Counted from the first letter of the stretch, positions 6,222 to 13,953 are shown. The stretch is 18,293 bases of DNA from Desulfobulbus sp. (GCA_028684915.1 JAQUEZ010000114.1:1-18293); one strand, 5' to 3'. Made by a program: numbers and translations. The notes: generated by a model from the letters alone, not told the origin.

Positions 6222-6722
6222 ATGAACCTTGAATCCATTACTGTCCAGGAGGCGGTTCGAAGCTCACTGCAAACCGAAAAGAATGCCATGGATTTTTATC
6301 GGCTGGGCGCCCTGAAAATGAAAGACCCCGAGTCCAGAAGGGTTTTTAAGATCCTTGAGAGGGAAGAGCGTGAGCATGCCGGCTTCTTCTATGCTATTTA
6401 CTCGGGCACCGATATACCGTCTCTGGATGCGTTTCTCGACCAGCCGCCACATCACGAATCCGATTGGCTCTCAGAACTGAATCGGATTATCGACACCGGT
6501 TTCAACGAGCAGAAAGCGCTTGAACTGGCCATGCACAAAGAAAAGCAGCTAGAGGAAGTTCTGTCCAGGATGGCCGAAAGGATACCCGATCCGGCAGTTA
6601 AGGCGGTGTTCGAGTTGAATATCAGGGGAACACATAACCACTATCTGATGATCGAGTCCGAATACTCCAGGTTGATGGGGATGGTTGACGAATCGGATAT
6701 GGATATCTATGTGCGTGAATAA
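6222..6722 (+). CDS. Rubrerythrin/ferritin-like diiron protein
   Basis: The 166-residue all-helical protein resembles rubrerythrin-type ferritin-like domains, without the rubredoxin tail. Likely iron ligands are E19 (QTEKNAMDFY) and E49-x-x-H52 (EREEREHAGFF) in the first helix pair, and E101/E107 in the third helix. In the fourth helix, where a second ExxH is expected, the sequence reads ELNIRGTHNHYLMIE: H138 and H140 are present but the glutamate is replaced (R135 or T137). The site may bind metal differently or be degenerate. The role would be peroxide detoxification or iron handling in the cytoplasm. It is monocistronic, with a strong AAGGAGG five bases before the ATG. Confidence 0.82.
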   Translation: MNLESITVQEAVRSSLQTEKNAMDFYRLGALKMKDPESRRVFKILEREEREHAGFFYAIYSGTDIPSLDAFLDQPPHHESDWLSELNRIIDTGFNEQKALELAMHKEKQLEEVLSRMAERIPDPAVKAVFELNIRGTHNHYLMIESEYSRLMGMVDESDMDIYVRE

Positions 6723-7094
6723 GGAGTGGCAGCAATCCACCAGAACTCACGTCAATTGGGGTACTTTCATAGCGGCATGAACTTCGACTTCTTCGACAAC
6801 CGTAAAACTGGGGCATCATGAAGTTGGGGCACGACCCTATTTCTTGAGTCGGAAAAGAGGAGTTCCCCTATTGTCTAGCTAAGTTTGCAAGATTGCAATC
6901 CTGACCCAAAACTCGCCCAACCATATTTCTCAGCTAGGCACTTCAAATATAAAAATCTAAAGGGCGTCCCCAAAACCCCCTGAATATCAAATAATGCAAG
7001 CCTGACCCCATTGCCTGAGGGCATTATTTGTAGTAAATTCGATAAGATTCATAGCTGTATTTCTCTATCTACCCATTTTAGTCGTTAATGTTTT
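6723..7094. other. Gene-free interval rich in GACCC-type repeat fragments
   Basis: No gene is seen. The interval has several related motifs: GCACGACCCTATTTC near 6827, GCAATCCTGACCC near 6895, and the full 33-bp RAYT-upstream repeat at 6983-7015. It separates the ferritin gene from the convergent mreB-like gene. Confidence 0.6.
6983..7015. repeat. Solitary copy of the 33-bp RAYT-upstream repeat
   Basis: It is identical to 3268-3300 except at one base (C7009 against T3294), but has no RAYT gene beside it. It is probably a solo end left by, or used as a substrate of, a RAYT-type element. Confidence 0.75.
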
Positions 7095-8027
7095 CTATGA
7101 GTTCTTGTTTAATAATGAAACAATCGGCAGCATTTCCCGTGCACCTGCCACGACAGCATCAAGAGGGTTGGATGCAACTTTTACGGAAATATGAGTCGTT
7201 TCTTCCAACCTTTTTCTCATGCCCTTAAGAAGCGCTCCTCCACCACTCAGGTAGATGCCATTTTCAATTATTTCACAACCAATATTAGGAGAAAGATCGT
7301 GTAGCATTTTCTGCGCGACATCGAGAATTTCAACTGTAATCGGCTCAAGACATTCATGAATTTCTTTTCGAGTGACATTCGAATCACTTGTCGACAAATT
7401 CTGTACATTGCGTACGTTAATATTCTTGCTGTTTGGCGTAATGTTTCGTTCTACTCCAATTTCGCGAATGATTCGTTCCGCCTCGATGTCGGAAATACGA
7501 ATTTTCATTTTTGTTTCCATAATGTTGACTACACGATGTCGGAAATTGAAGCACCCCACCCTCACAGCTCGCTTGCTTATGATCCTACCGGACCGAATGA
7601 CTGCACAGTCCGTAATTCCTTCGCCAATATCTAAGACCATTCCAGCATAAGGCGAAGCTACTTCCATCCCAGCACCAATTGCGGCGGCAAGAGGCTCCAA
7701 AACGATACAAACCGTTGAAGCCCCTGCTTTGGCAATACACGCTTTCAGCATATCAAGTTCTTCAAAGGTGATATCTGATGGGACGCAGGTCACAGCATTA
7801 GGACGAAAGATGCCGAATTTCCGTACGCGGAATAGCAGGGGCTCAAGTAGTTCCACTGCTGAACTAAAATCTTTGATGACTCCCGAATTAAGCACATATT
7901 GTCCTCTAACCATTGATGGAACCTTTAACAAATTTCTTGTGCCGGATGATATACGAGTCATTGCCGTTCCAAGATCTATTGCAATATCTGGTTTCCATAA
8001 CGAACTGCGGAGACGCATTCCCATCAT
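7095..8027 (-). CDS. Divergent MreB-family actin homologue
   Basis: MreB polymerises on the inner membrane and guides cell-wall synthesis. This 310-residue paralogue keeps the actin ATPase motifs. Phosphate-1 is DIAIDLGTAMTRI (14-26). The connector is EPLAAAIGAG (111-120). Phosphate-2 is DIGEGITDCAVI (133-144, where MreB has DIGGGTTE). The adenosine motif is GIYLSGGGALLKGMRKRL (257-274). It is about 35 residues shorter than typical MreB, and the subdomain around 195-220 is short and Asn/Ser-rich. It lies 18 bases downstream of an Rnk-type gene and not with mreCD, so it is an accessory copy. GTGAGG precedes the two ATGs at 8027/8024; either may be used. Confidence 0.88.
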   Translation of the reverse strand: MMGMRLRSSLWKPDIAIDLGTAMTRISSGTRNLLKVPSMVRGQYVLNSGVIKDFSSAVELLEPLLFRVRKFGIFRPNAVTCVPSDITFEELDMLKACIAKAGASTVCIVLEPLAAAIGAGMEVASPYAGMVLDIGEGITDCAVIRSGRIISKRAVRVGCFNFRHRVVNIMETKMKIRISDIEAERIIREIGVERNITPNSKNINVRNVQNLSTSDSNVTRKEIHECLEPITVEILDVAQKMLHDLSPNIGCEIIENGIYLSGGGALLKGMRKRLEETTHISVKVASNPLDAVVAGAREMLPIVSLLNKNS

Positions 8028-8045
8028 TGATACCTCACATTTGGG

Positions 8046-8474
8046 CTATAGATGAAAATCACCAGCCTTCTCAGGCTGATAGAGGATTTTTACTACCTTC
8101 ATGCGTCTTTCCCCGGTTGGGGTTCTGAATTCTAAAACATGGCCAACTCGGCATCCAATCATTGCAGTTCCTAGTGGAGAAAGAACCGACACCCTATTTT
8201 GCTCAATATTTGCTTCCCTTGGGAATACTATCGTATATGCCATATGCTCGCTTCTCTCGAGGTCGTTAAGGAGCACCATGGAATTCATGGTAATAACATT
8301 TGAAGGAATGTCGTCAGATTCCACAACTTCGGCTGACAATAATTCTTCAGATAATTCTTCGAGATGTTTTTGGTCTCTAGAGATGCTTTCTCCTGTTACT
8401 GAAAGCAATTCTTCCAATCGAGCCATGTCTTTTTCAGTTATATATATGGATTTTATTCCTTTATTTTTTTTCAT
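8046..8474 (-). CDS. rnk: Rnk-type nucleoside diphosphate kinase regulator (GreA/GreB family)
   Basis: The 142-residue protein matches Rnk along its length. It has an N-terminal coiled-coil-like helical part (12-50), NVITMNSMV (59-67, compare VVTMNS in Rnk), and the GreA-type C-terminal domain with SPLGTAMIGCRVGH (99-112) and the ending YQPEKAGDFHL (132-142). Rnk binds RNA polymerase near the secondary channel like GreA but has no acidic cleavage-stimulating tip. In E. coli it affects nucleoside diphosphate kinase and polysaccharide production. GGAG precedes the ATG at proper spacing. It is first of a two-gene unit with the mreB paralogue, 18 bases apart. It could be a dedicated paralogue rather than the only Rnk of the genome. 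Confidence 0.88.
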   Translation of the reverse strand: MKKNKGIKSIYITEKDMARLEELLSVTGESISRDQKHLEELSEELLSAEVVESDDIPSNVITMNSMVLLNDLERSEHMAYTIVFPREANIEQNRVSVLSPLGTAMIGCRVGHVLEFRTPTGERRMKVVKILYQPEKAGDFHL

Positions 8475-8701
8475 CCTATTATCTCCAAGTAAATAGCTGA
8501 TTTTATATAAAAAGCCAGCTGGTCATCTTGACTCCTTGGAATTCGGACGCAGGAATACCTTTAGTCCTGTGTTCAAACTCGTTTTGTGCAGGATGTAAAG
8601 ATGCACCAGTAGCGCTAAAAGGTCGAAGAGCAGTCTAGAAGACGCAAAAGACCACGACCATTACCGCTTATGGTTGGCAAGAAAGAGTGTTATTCAGGAT
8701 A
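8475..8701. other. Interval with no supportable gene
   Basis: No coding region, RNA gene or clear promoter was recognised. On the minus strand, TATATAAAAT (8500-8509) is a possible -10 element for rnk, without a convincing -35. Confidence 0.5.
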
Positions 8702-9034
8702 TCAGGAAAGATACAAGGGGGGTGCCCTGGCAGGGGCTGCCGAATGACATAAAGCGAAGATAAATCGACACGCAAGTCGATCAATTGAAGTTAACTTGGA
8801 AGAGGGTTCTACGAAAGGAGTCCCTCTCAATAGCGCAACGACTTTGAAGGATTTCTTTACCTGTGGATTGGATTTATTCCCTTTTTCCTTAAAGATGTTT
8901 GTTTGTGACTTGGTTTCAGGAAGAATTGAAGAAAAGGATACAAGTATCCCTTGAGCGATGAAAAACGCAAAAACAGTAAGGATCGCAAGTTTAAGAAATA
9001 ACTTGTTCTTGATAAACTTTCCGACGGGGTTCAT
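8702..9034 (-). CDS. Small single-pass membrane ORF, possibly a truncated gene
   Basis: The 110-residue ORF begins MNPVGKFIKNKLFLKLAILT and has one strong membrane segment (about 13-36). A Lys/Asn/Ser-rich stretch follows, then FKVVALLRGTPFVE. The last 40 residues (Cys, Ala, Pro and Arg-rich) look non-coding. The layout, N-terminal anchor plus the start of a soluble domain, suggests the 5' part of a longer membrane-anchored protein, interrupted. The ribosome site is weak. I do not recognise a family. Confidence 0.35.
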   Translation of the reverse strand: MNPVGKFIKNKLFLKLAILTVFAFFIAQGILVSFSSILPETKSQTNIFKEKGNKSNPQVKKSFKVVALLRGTPFVEPSSKLTSIDRLACRFIFALCHSAAPARAPPLYLS

Positions 9035-9222
9035 GGCTCAACCATATCCCAAATCCCCGGAAGTATCAAGCCATGTTCTTGTTAATGATATCTTCACCAA
9101 TATCATTGGTAGGCAAAAAGGAATACGCATCCTAAATATACTGAAAAACAGGTCGTTATACTTATTATTGCGTCTCAACATTCTGGATATTGATTCTTTC
9201 TCGCTAACAGAATCATGGGGTC

Positions 9223-9297
9223 AGAATCGTGAGAATCGTGGGGTCAGGATTAAAGGTTATGGTGTCAGGTCTCCACCTGTGACAATGTCATGAGTGG
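9223..9297. repeat. Cluster of GGGTCAG-type motifs and a REP-like hairpin left of IS copy 2
   Basis: GGGGTCAGAATCGTGAGAAT is followed by GGGGTCAGGATTAAAGG and by ATGGTGTCAGGTCTCCAC (9259-9276). The last forms a hairpin, GTCAGGT-ctcc-ACCTGTGAC. The 18-mer is repeated in inverted orientation on the other side of the IS (10932-10949, and 3071-3088 in copy 1). Confidence 0.7.
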
Positions 9298-9299
9298 AC

Positions 9300-10931
9300 G
9301 GGCTGTTGCTCAAACGACAACATTCTGGCCCTAACTAGCTGATTATGCTATAATCCTGCCATCATTAGCTATTTGGAGAGTCGCCATGATGGGAGTCCAA
9401 GAACAACCTCAGAGCAGTCTGTTTCACTTTGGTGTGAACCTCGACAAGAGAATCAGAAGCAACCATCCTCTTCGGAAGGTAAACGAACTTGTCGATTTTT
9501 ACTTTGTCTATGATGAAGTAAAAAGCTTCTACGGCCACAATGGCAATGAATCTGTTCCACCACCAGTTATCCTGAAGCTGATGCTCCTGCTGGTTTTCTA
9601 CAATGTCCGCTCAGAACGGGAGCTGATGGAAACTCTCCCGGAACGCATGGACTGGTTGTGGTTCCTGGGTTATGACCTTGATTCGACGATTCCAAACCAT
9701 AGCGTATTATCCAAAGCCAGAAAGAAATGGGGAGTTAGTGTATTTCAAAGCTTTTTCGAACGGATAGTCCTGCAGTGCGTCCAGGCCGGATTGGTTAACG
9801 GCAGCAAGATTTTTGTCGATTCAAGCCTGATCGATGCTAATGCATCAAACAATTCCGTCCTCGACACGAAAAACCTGAAACACCAGCTTCACAGGAACTA
9901 CCAGAAACTTGAAGCCCGTCTGACAGAGGGCAACGAAAGCACAGATTCTTCACGGTACTACGAAAAGAAGAACAGTCGCTACATTTCCAGTACCGACCCG
10001 GATGCATCTATCGTAAACCGTGGCAAGCCGAAACTTTCTTACCAGGTGCACCGTGCAGTTGACGGAAAGAATGAAATCATCACGGCAACCGATGCAGCTT
10101 CTGGCGATGTCAACGAGGCTCACCTGATGCTGCCGCTTTTAGAGCAACATGAGACGACAACAGGAATTACGGCTGACACCATAGTGGCAGACAGCAAGTA
10201 TGGCACCATCGACAACTTTCTAGCTTGCCACGACAGAGGGGTCAAGGCCCATATCCCTGACTTGCGGCAAGCAGCACTTAAACGGACGAAGAAACGTTCC
10301 ATCTTTACCGATGATCAGTTTCTTTATGATCCGCAAATCGATATGTACCGCTGCCCAGCCGGGAAGCTGCTCAAGCGCAAGTCTCTACATAAGCACCGCG
10401 AAAGCAGTGATTATGGGGCTCCCAAGAAAGTCTGCGCGGCTTGCGAGCTGCGTGAGCAATGCACCAAGAACAAAACCGGGCGAACGGTCAAGCGTCACCT
10501 GCGCCAGGACGAACTGAATATCATGCGTGAACAAAGCCAATCTAACGAGGCCAAACGGGATATAAAAACAAGGCAACACCTCATGGAGCGCTCATTTGCC
10601 CGATCAACACGCTACGACTTCGACCAGGCCCGGTGGCGCGGACTTTGGAAGATGAAGATTCAGGAGTACCTCACCTGTGCGATCCAGAATATCCAGACGT
10701 TAATCAAGTATGGATCAAAACCTCAAAAGGCAGTGGCGGCAAGGGCAAAAGCAGAGCAAATGGCAATAAAACCAGCTAAAACGGCGATTATGTCGCCAAT
10801 AAAAGCTGCCTTATGGCCTTTCAATATGAACGAAGGAATATTTTTTCAAAGAACATGAATCTATGAAAATACGGTTTCATTCTACAGCTGACGTCTGATC
10901 TGAGCTAAAAAAGTTGTTTCGGCAACAGGTC
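9300..10931 (+). mobile_element. IS1182-family insertion sequence, copy 2
   Basis: Identical to the copy at 1439-3070. It is the better candidate for the original insertion. The 18-mer ATGGTGTCAGGTCTCCAC lies to its left (9259-9276) and its exact inverse to its right (10932-10949), so it sits between two arms of a REP-like repeat. Copy 1 has only the right arm. Confidence 0.8.
9386..10858 (+). CDS. IS1182-family DDE transposase, copy 2
   Basis: The 490-residue product is identical to the transposase at 1525-2997, with the same proposed catalytic residues (D145, D269, E401), extended -10 promoter (9346-9354) and ribosome site. Both copies are intact, so either can supply transposase to both elements. 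Confidence 0.93.
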   Translation: MMGVQEQPQSSLFHFGVNLDKRIRSNHPLRKVNELVDFYFVYDEVKSFYGHNGNESVPPPVILKLMLLLVFYNVRSERELMETLPERMDWLWFLGYDLDSTIPNHSVLSKARKKWGVSVFQSFFERIVLQCVQAGLVNGSKIFVDSSLIDANASNNSVLDTKNLKHQLHRNYQKLEARLTEGNESTDSSRYYEKKNSRYISSTDPDASIVNRGKPKLSYQVHRAVDGKNEIITATDAASGDVNEAHLMLPLLEQHETTTGITADTIVADSKYGTIDNFLACHDRGVKAHIPDLRQAALKRTKKRSIFTDDQFLYDPQIDMYRCPAGKLLKRKSLHKHRESSDYGAPKKVCAACELREQCTKNKTGRTVKRHLRQDELNIMREQSQSNEAKRDIKTRQHLMERSFARSTRYDFDQARWRGLWKMKIQEYLTCAIQNIQTLIKYGSKPQKAVAARAKAEQMAIKPAKTAIMSPIKAALWPFNMNEGIFFQRT

Positions 10932-10955
10932 GTGGAGACCTGACACCATTGTCAT

Positions 10956-11111
10956 TTGGATTCGATGACCGAAGCGCTCGGTTCCTTCCTGAAGCAACAG
11001 ATAAAACCGGTACCGGTCGGTATCGTCGAAAAAAATGTCCTGGCGGGCATTCCCGCGCAAGATCACATGATAGTATGCGCCTGGATAATGGATACGGGGT
11101 TTTCTTGCCAT
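10956..11111 (-). pseudogene. RAYT 5' fragment, copy 2
   Basis: Identical to the fragment at 3095-3250: the first 52 residues of a REP-associated tyrosine transposase without the HUH motif or catalytic tyrosine. The 33-bp repeat upstream of its start is at 11129-11161. Confidence 0.85.
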
Positions 11112-11128
11112 GGGAAGATTGTAGTTTA

Positions 11129-11161
11129 AATATCAAATAATGCAAGCCTGACCCTATTGCC
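11129..11161. repeat. 33-bp RAYT-upstream repeat, copy within direct repeat 2
   Basis: Identical to 3268-3300, and one base different from the solitary copy at 6983-7015. Confidence 0.75.
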
Positions 11162-11166
11162 TTCTT

Positions 11167-11421
11167 GACGTTCGGAGCGGTTTTGAATTCAAAGCCGGAC
11201 ACATCCCCGGAGCGATCCATGCCCCAACATGGAAAATACTCCTGCTATTAGCACGCCTCCCTTCCGACAAAAATGCCGAACTGGTCGTAACATGCGAACA
11301 TGGACCGCGTGCCCAAGTAGCCAAAGGACTATTGGAAGTCCGTGGCTATCGGAATGTTAAACTTTTATCTGGACACATGTTCGCTTGGCGAAATGCTGGC
11401 CATGCTGTGAATCGGATTTGA
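11167..11421 (+). pseudogene. Rhodanese-like domain, 5'-truncated, copy 2
   Basis: Identical to 3306-3560. It keeps the active-site loop CEHGPRA but lacks the N-terminal part of the domain and a start codon. Confidence 0.75.
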
Positions 11422-11425
11422 ATTT

Positions 11426-11449
11426 CCTGGAATTCCGAGGAATTCCAGG
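11426..11449. repeat. Perfect 11-bp hairpin, copy 2
   Basis: CCTGGAATTCC-ga-GGAATTCCAGG, as at 3565-3588. Confidence 0.8.
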
Positions 11450-11662
11450 GACAGTATATTTAACTTCGAAAAATTGCGTGTAGTATCCCCCGAAAGAGTG
11501 TTTGTACTCCCCCCCTTTTCGAACAGAAACCTTAAAAGGCCGATTTTGCCCCCGAAAATGGACGTTTAAGCCGTTTTTGGGGGTATATTTTCAGGGTTTT
11601 TCTTTAACTTTCGACTGGTTAGATTGGTCCGACCCCAGACACAGCCTGGGTACCAATACCAA

Positions 11663-11690
11663 TTGACATCCTGCAAACACCATACATAAT
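11663..11690 (+). promoter_or_regulatory. Sigma70-type promoter upstream of the 147-residue membrane protein
   Basis: A consensus TTGACA (11663-11668) is followed after 16 bases by CATAAT (11685-11690). The leader to the ATG at 11824 would be about 125 bases, which is long. It starts just past the right end of direct repeat 2. Confidence 0.5.
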
Positions 11691-11823
11691 TTAAGGGCTG
11701 AAATAAATAATATCCCCCGAACTATGCCAACTAGGGCTGATAATAACCGGCAGAAAGTGTCCGCGACAAGGCCACGTTTCCGTGACCCTTTACTCGATGG
11801 AAGAATGAACTTAGGAGAACAAT

Positions 11824-12267
11824 ATGGAAGATGGAAAAGATATTTCTCATCCTACCGATAATGAATTGCTAGTTGAGTACCAAGCTGCCCAAGATTCTGC
11901 TCAGCATCATGATACCCTTATATGGTTAATAAACAGTGTTATATGGAGTGCTTCACTGATACTGTTGGGCTTACTATTAAAATCTTCTCCGGATAGAAGT
12001 ATGATTCTGATTGTATCTATAGTTAGTCTATTGGGCATTTTTCTTGTTATTAAAGTCTGGATTTATACGTTTCAGTTGGCTGAACTAAAGCGAAAGAAGT
12101 ATGAAAGATGTAAGGAAATTGAGAAAAGGCTTGGTTTTACACAGCATACATCGGTAGTTTGGAAAAGCGGAATGCAAAGGGTTTTATATTCTATAGTGAT
12201 GATACTTTTTATTGTAATATGGTTAATTGTTGCATGGACGTATTTAAAGCCTTGTATTTGCCAATGA
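11824..12267 (+). CDS. Three-helix membrane protein of unknown function
   Basis: The 147-residue protein has a short acidic cytoplasmic-looking N-terminus, two close membrane segments (about 31-52 and 60-83), and a basic helical stretch ELKRKKYERCKEIEKRLGF (87-105). A third membrane segment lies at about 120-141. The helical stretch after a 2TM unit is reminiscent of small 2TM proteins found beside defence genes (SLATT/RipA-like), but I cannot assign it to them. AGGAG lies six bases before the ATG. It is AT-rich, unlike the genes left of the repeat, and it converges on the minus-strand island, so it is probably part of the accessory region. Confidence 0.65.
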   Translation: MEDGKDISHPTDNELLVEYQAAQDSAQHHDTLIWLINSVIWSASLILLGLLLKSSPDRSMILIVSIVSLLGIFLVIKVWIYTFQLAELKRKKYERCKEIEKRLGFTQHTSVVWKSGMQRVLYSIVMILFIVIWLIVAWTYLKPCICQ

Positions 12268-12342
12268 TGGGGGAATCTCTGGGATCATGCAGTGGCCGGG
12301 GTCAGATACTTTCTTGATTACTACTTGTCAAGATGAATCTTT

Positions 12343-12413
12343 GGGGTCAGTTTAGATTTTTGACTTTTGTGTGACAAATATCAAAAAATCAAACCCTACC
12401 CCATAAGGCTCCT
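12343..12413. repeat. Imperfect ~70-bp palindromic repeat, copy A
   Basis: GGGGTCAGTTTAGATTTTTG through CAAACCCTACCCCATAAGG. It aligns without gaps over 46 core bases to 13954-14023 (34 of 46 identical). The ends are inverted copies of each other, so it can fold into an AT-rich hairpin. It lies at the 3' end of the DUF4747-membrane cassette. Confidence 0.65.
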
Positions 12414-12940
12414 CAATCTGCATTGTCATCTTCGTTAAATTTATTGAACCAGTCTGAAAGCTGGAAAACTGCCATAACAGCAGCTAATGCAGATGATACT
12501 GAGTAGAGGAAAACCAAAAAACCTAGCCAAGCAAGCGGACCAAAAATAACACCCCATGCCTTGAATACTATTGCCAATAGCAATGCTATAATTTGTAAGA
12601 TCAAAAAATTTGTAAAAGCAGCAATTATTGTTATAAATGGAGATGATCCATCATGATCATCCCCTGAAATAGCTTTTTGAAACGCCTCGTTTCCAAAAGC
12701 CAGAAGGATCGCATACCCTCCAAGAGTAAAACCAAGCATACTCGGGGTGATAGCAAGAACAAAATCGAACCAAGCTCCATCTTTTTCAAAGTCCCAGAAT
12801 GGCCACGTGAGAAGGAACAGCAAGATAGATAAGTGAAGATATGGTGAATAAACAAGTGATTTAAAGCCACCATACACTCGCCAATAGCGTCTAAAGATTT
12901 TATAAATTGCCTTGTACGGTTTCTGCCATTCTTGGTGCAT
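12413..12940 (-). CDS. Four-helix membrane protein paired with the DUF4747-like gene
   Basis: The 175-residue protein starts MHQEWQKPYKAIYKIFRRYW, a basic aromatic N-terminus. Four hydrophobic segments follow (about 33-49, 57-82, 102-126, 130-158), then an acidic tail (NKFNEDDNAD). A polar loop, GDDHDGSS, lies between segments two and three. It starts four bases after the stop of the DUF4747-like gene, with AAGGA inside that gene's end, so the two are co-transcribed and probably act together. I recognise no enzymatic motif. An inner-membrane effector or anchor for the upstream protein is an inference from the operon, not from the sequence itself. Confidence 0.75.
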   Translation of the reverse strand: MHQEWQKPYKAIYKIFRRYWRVYGGFKSLVYSPYLHLSILLFLLTWPFWDFEKDGAWFDFVLAITPSMLGFTLGGYAILLAFGNEAFQKAISGDDHDGSSPFITIIAAFTNFLILQIIALLLAIVFKAWGVIFGPLAWLGFLVFLYSVSSALAAVMAVFQLSDWFNKFNEDDNAD

Positions 12941-12944
12941 GCCT

Positions 12945-13820
12945 TCAATTCCTTGTCAGACTAGCATACATACGTGAAGCCATATTTTTAAAAAACGAAA
13001 GTTCTGTCTGGGTATCTGGATTGAATCGGTCTTTCATGATTCTAGGGTGACTCTGCGTAGACTCAGTAATTTTTTGTTCATTTGCACCTAAACCTTCAGC
13101 AGTTATCAACCCATTTGAGCTAGCAACGCGCATAAGCATTTTTATATCTTCATCTGGCTCCAGCCCTTGTCCTTTATGACTATCCCATTTTTCGGACAAC
13201 TTCCTAGCCTTTACCCTGTCAAATCTTTTAAAAACTTTTGCCTCATCATCTTCGTCCAAAACATCTCCGGGATTAGGCTTGGAAATTTTAATTTCAAGCT
13301 TGTTTAATATCGGGATGGCTAGAATTTTTTCAACAGCTTCTATTGACGTCTCAATTTCTACATCAACGTTACCATATTTGTTCACTATGCTTTTCTGCCG
13401 AAAAAGTGATTCCATAAGATGCATCGCCATTTTAGGAGGTAACAAGTCAGACTCAAAAAACATTCGATGATGTTTTGGGTAGAATATATAAAAAATCTCC
13501 TTCAAATTCGGCTTCAAATTTTCAGCAATAGGCTGTACTATTCGTCCTTCTTTATCCTTTACGGGCATTTTTGTTAAAGTGTTTAGCCAAGGATCTTTTG
13601 GATCAATATTCAAAAATTTATAAATAGTTCCGAAATGAACTATCTTGTCATTATCTTTATCACTCTGGAAGGTACCCAGCATTCCCCAACTTGACCCTCT
13701 GATTTTTACACTTTTTCCTATGGTAAATACATCAGTTAAGAGACTTGAATAACCGGATTCAGAGTGTGGGTGTGTTTTTATGTTTAGTGCCCCAACCCGA
13801 AGTACACGAGATCTAGCCAT
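12945..13820 (-). CDS. DUF4747-like protein
   Basis: The 291-residue soluble protein starts MARSRVLRVGALNIKTHPHS. It contains KIRGSSWGMLGTF (39-51), then YKFLNIDPKDPWLN (67-80) and NLKPNLKEIFYIFYPKHHRM (100-119). Further on are FGxV-like YGNVDVEIETS and a C-terminal VASSNGLITAEGLGANEQK with a STQSHPR motif. I associate this pattern from memory with the DUF4747 family, which is found in scattered, horizontally moving loci; that assignment is not confirmed. No nuclease, ATPase or DNA-binding motif is evident. AAGGAG lies nine bases before the ATG, and a perfect palindrome (13853-13865) lies in the leader. It is AT-rich and first gene of the two-gene cassette. Confidence 0.7.
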   Translation of the reverse strand: MARSRVLRVGALNIKTHPHSESGYSSLLTDVFTIGKSVKIRGSSWGMLGTFQSDKDNDKIVHFGTIYKFLNIDPKDPWLNTLTKMPVKDKEGRIVQPIAENLKPNLKEIFYIFYPKHHRMFFESDLLPPKMAMHLMESLFRQKSIVNKYGNVDVEIETSIEAVEKILAIPILNKLEIKISKPNPGDVLDEDDEAKVFKRFDRVKARKLSEKWDSHKGQGLEPDEDIKMLMRVASSNGLITAEGLGANEQKITESTQSHPRIMKDRFNPDTQTELSFFKNMASRMYASLTRN

Positions 13821-13852
13821 ACTTTGCGCTCCTTACAAGTGGAAGAATTTCA

Positions 13853-13865
13853 GTCACCCGGTGAC
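13853..13865. promoter_or_regulatory. Perfect 6-1-6 palindrome, candidate operator of the DUF4747 cassette
   Basis: GTCACC-C-GGTGAC lies 33 bases upstream of the ATG at 13820. Its position in the leader or promoter region and its symmetry suit a dimeric regulator, possibly autoregulation. Confidence 0.4.
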
Positions 13866-13953
13866 CAGAATGGGTTTATTAGCAATTAAATGGAAATGTT
13901 GCCTTAAAAACAAACAATTGCCAACTTATTGTGTATGAGTTTGCGGAACTTTT

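Larger units (their letters stand above)
9298..11643. repeat. Direct repeat copy 2 (2346 bp; first copy at 1437-3782)
   Basis: Same content and orientation as copy 1. The only base difference noticed is A at 11623 against C at 3762. The flanks on both sides are unrelated to those of copy 1, which fixes the ends of the unit. Confidence 0.95.

Noticed and set aside
8575..8640. Possible tRNA or small RNA in the interval upstream of rnk
   Set aside because: No cloverleaf or T-arm motif could be found.
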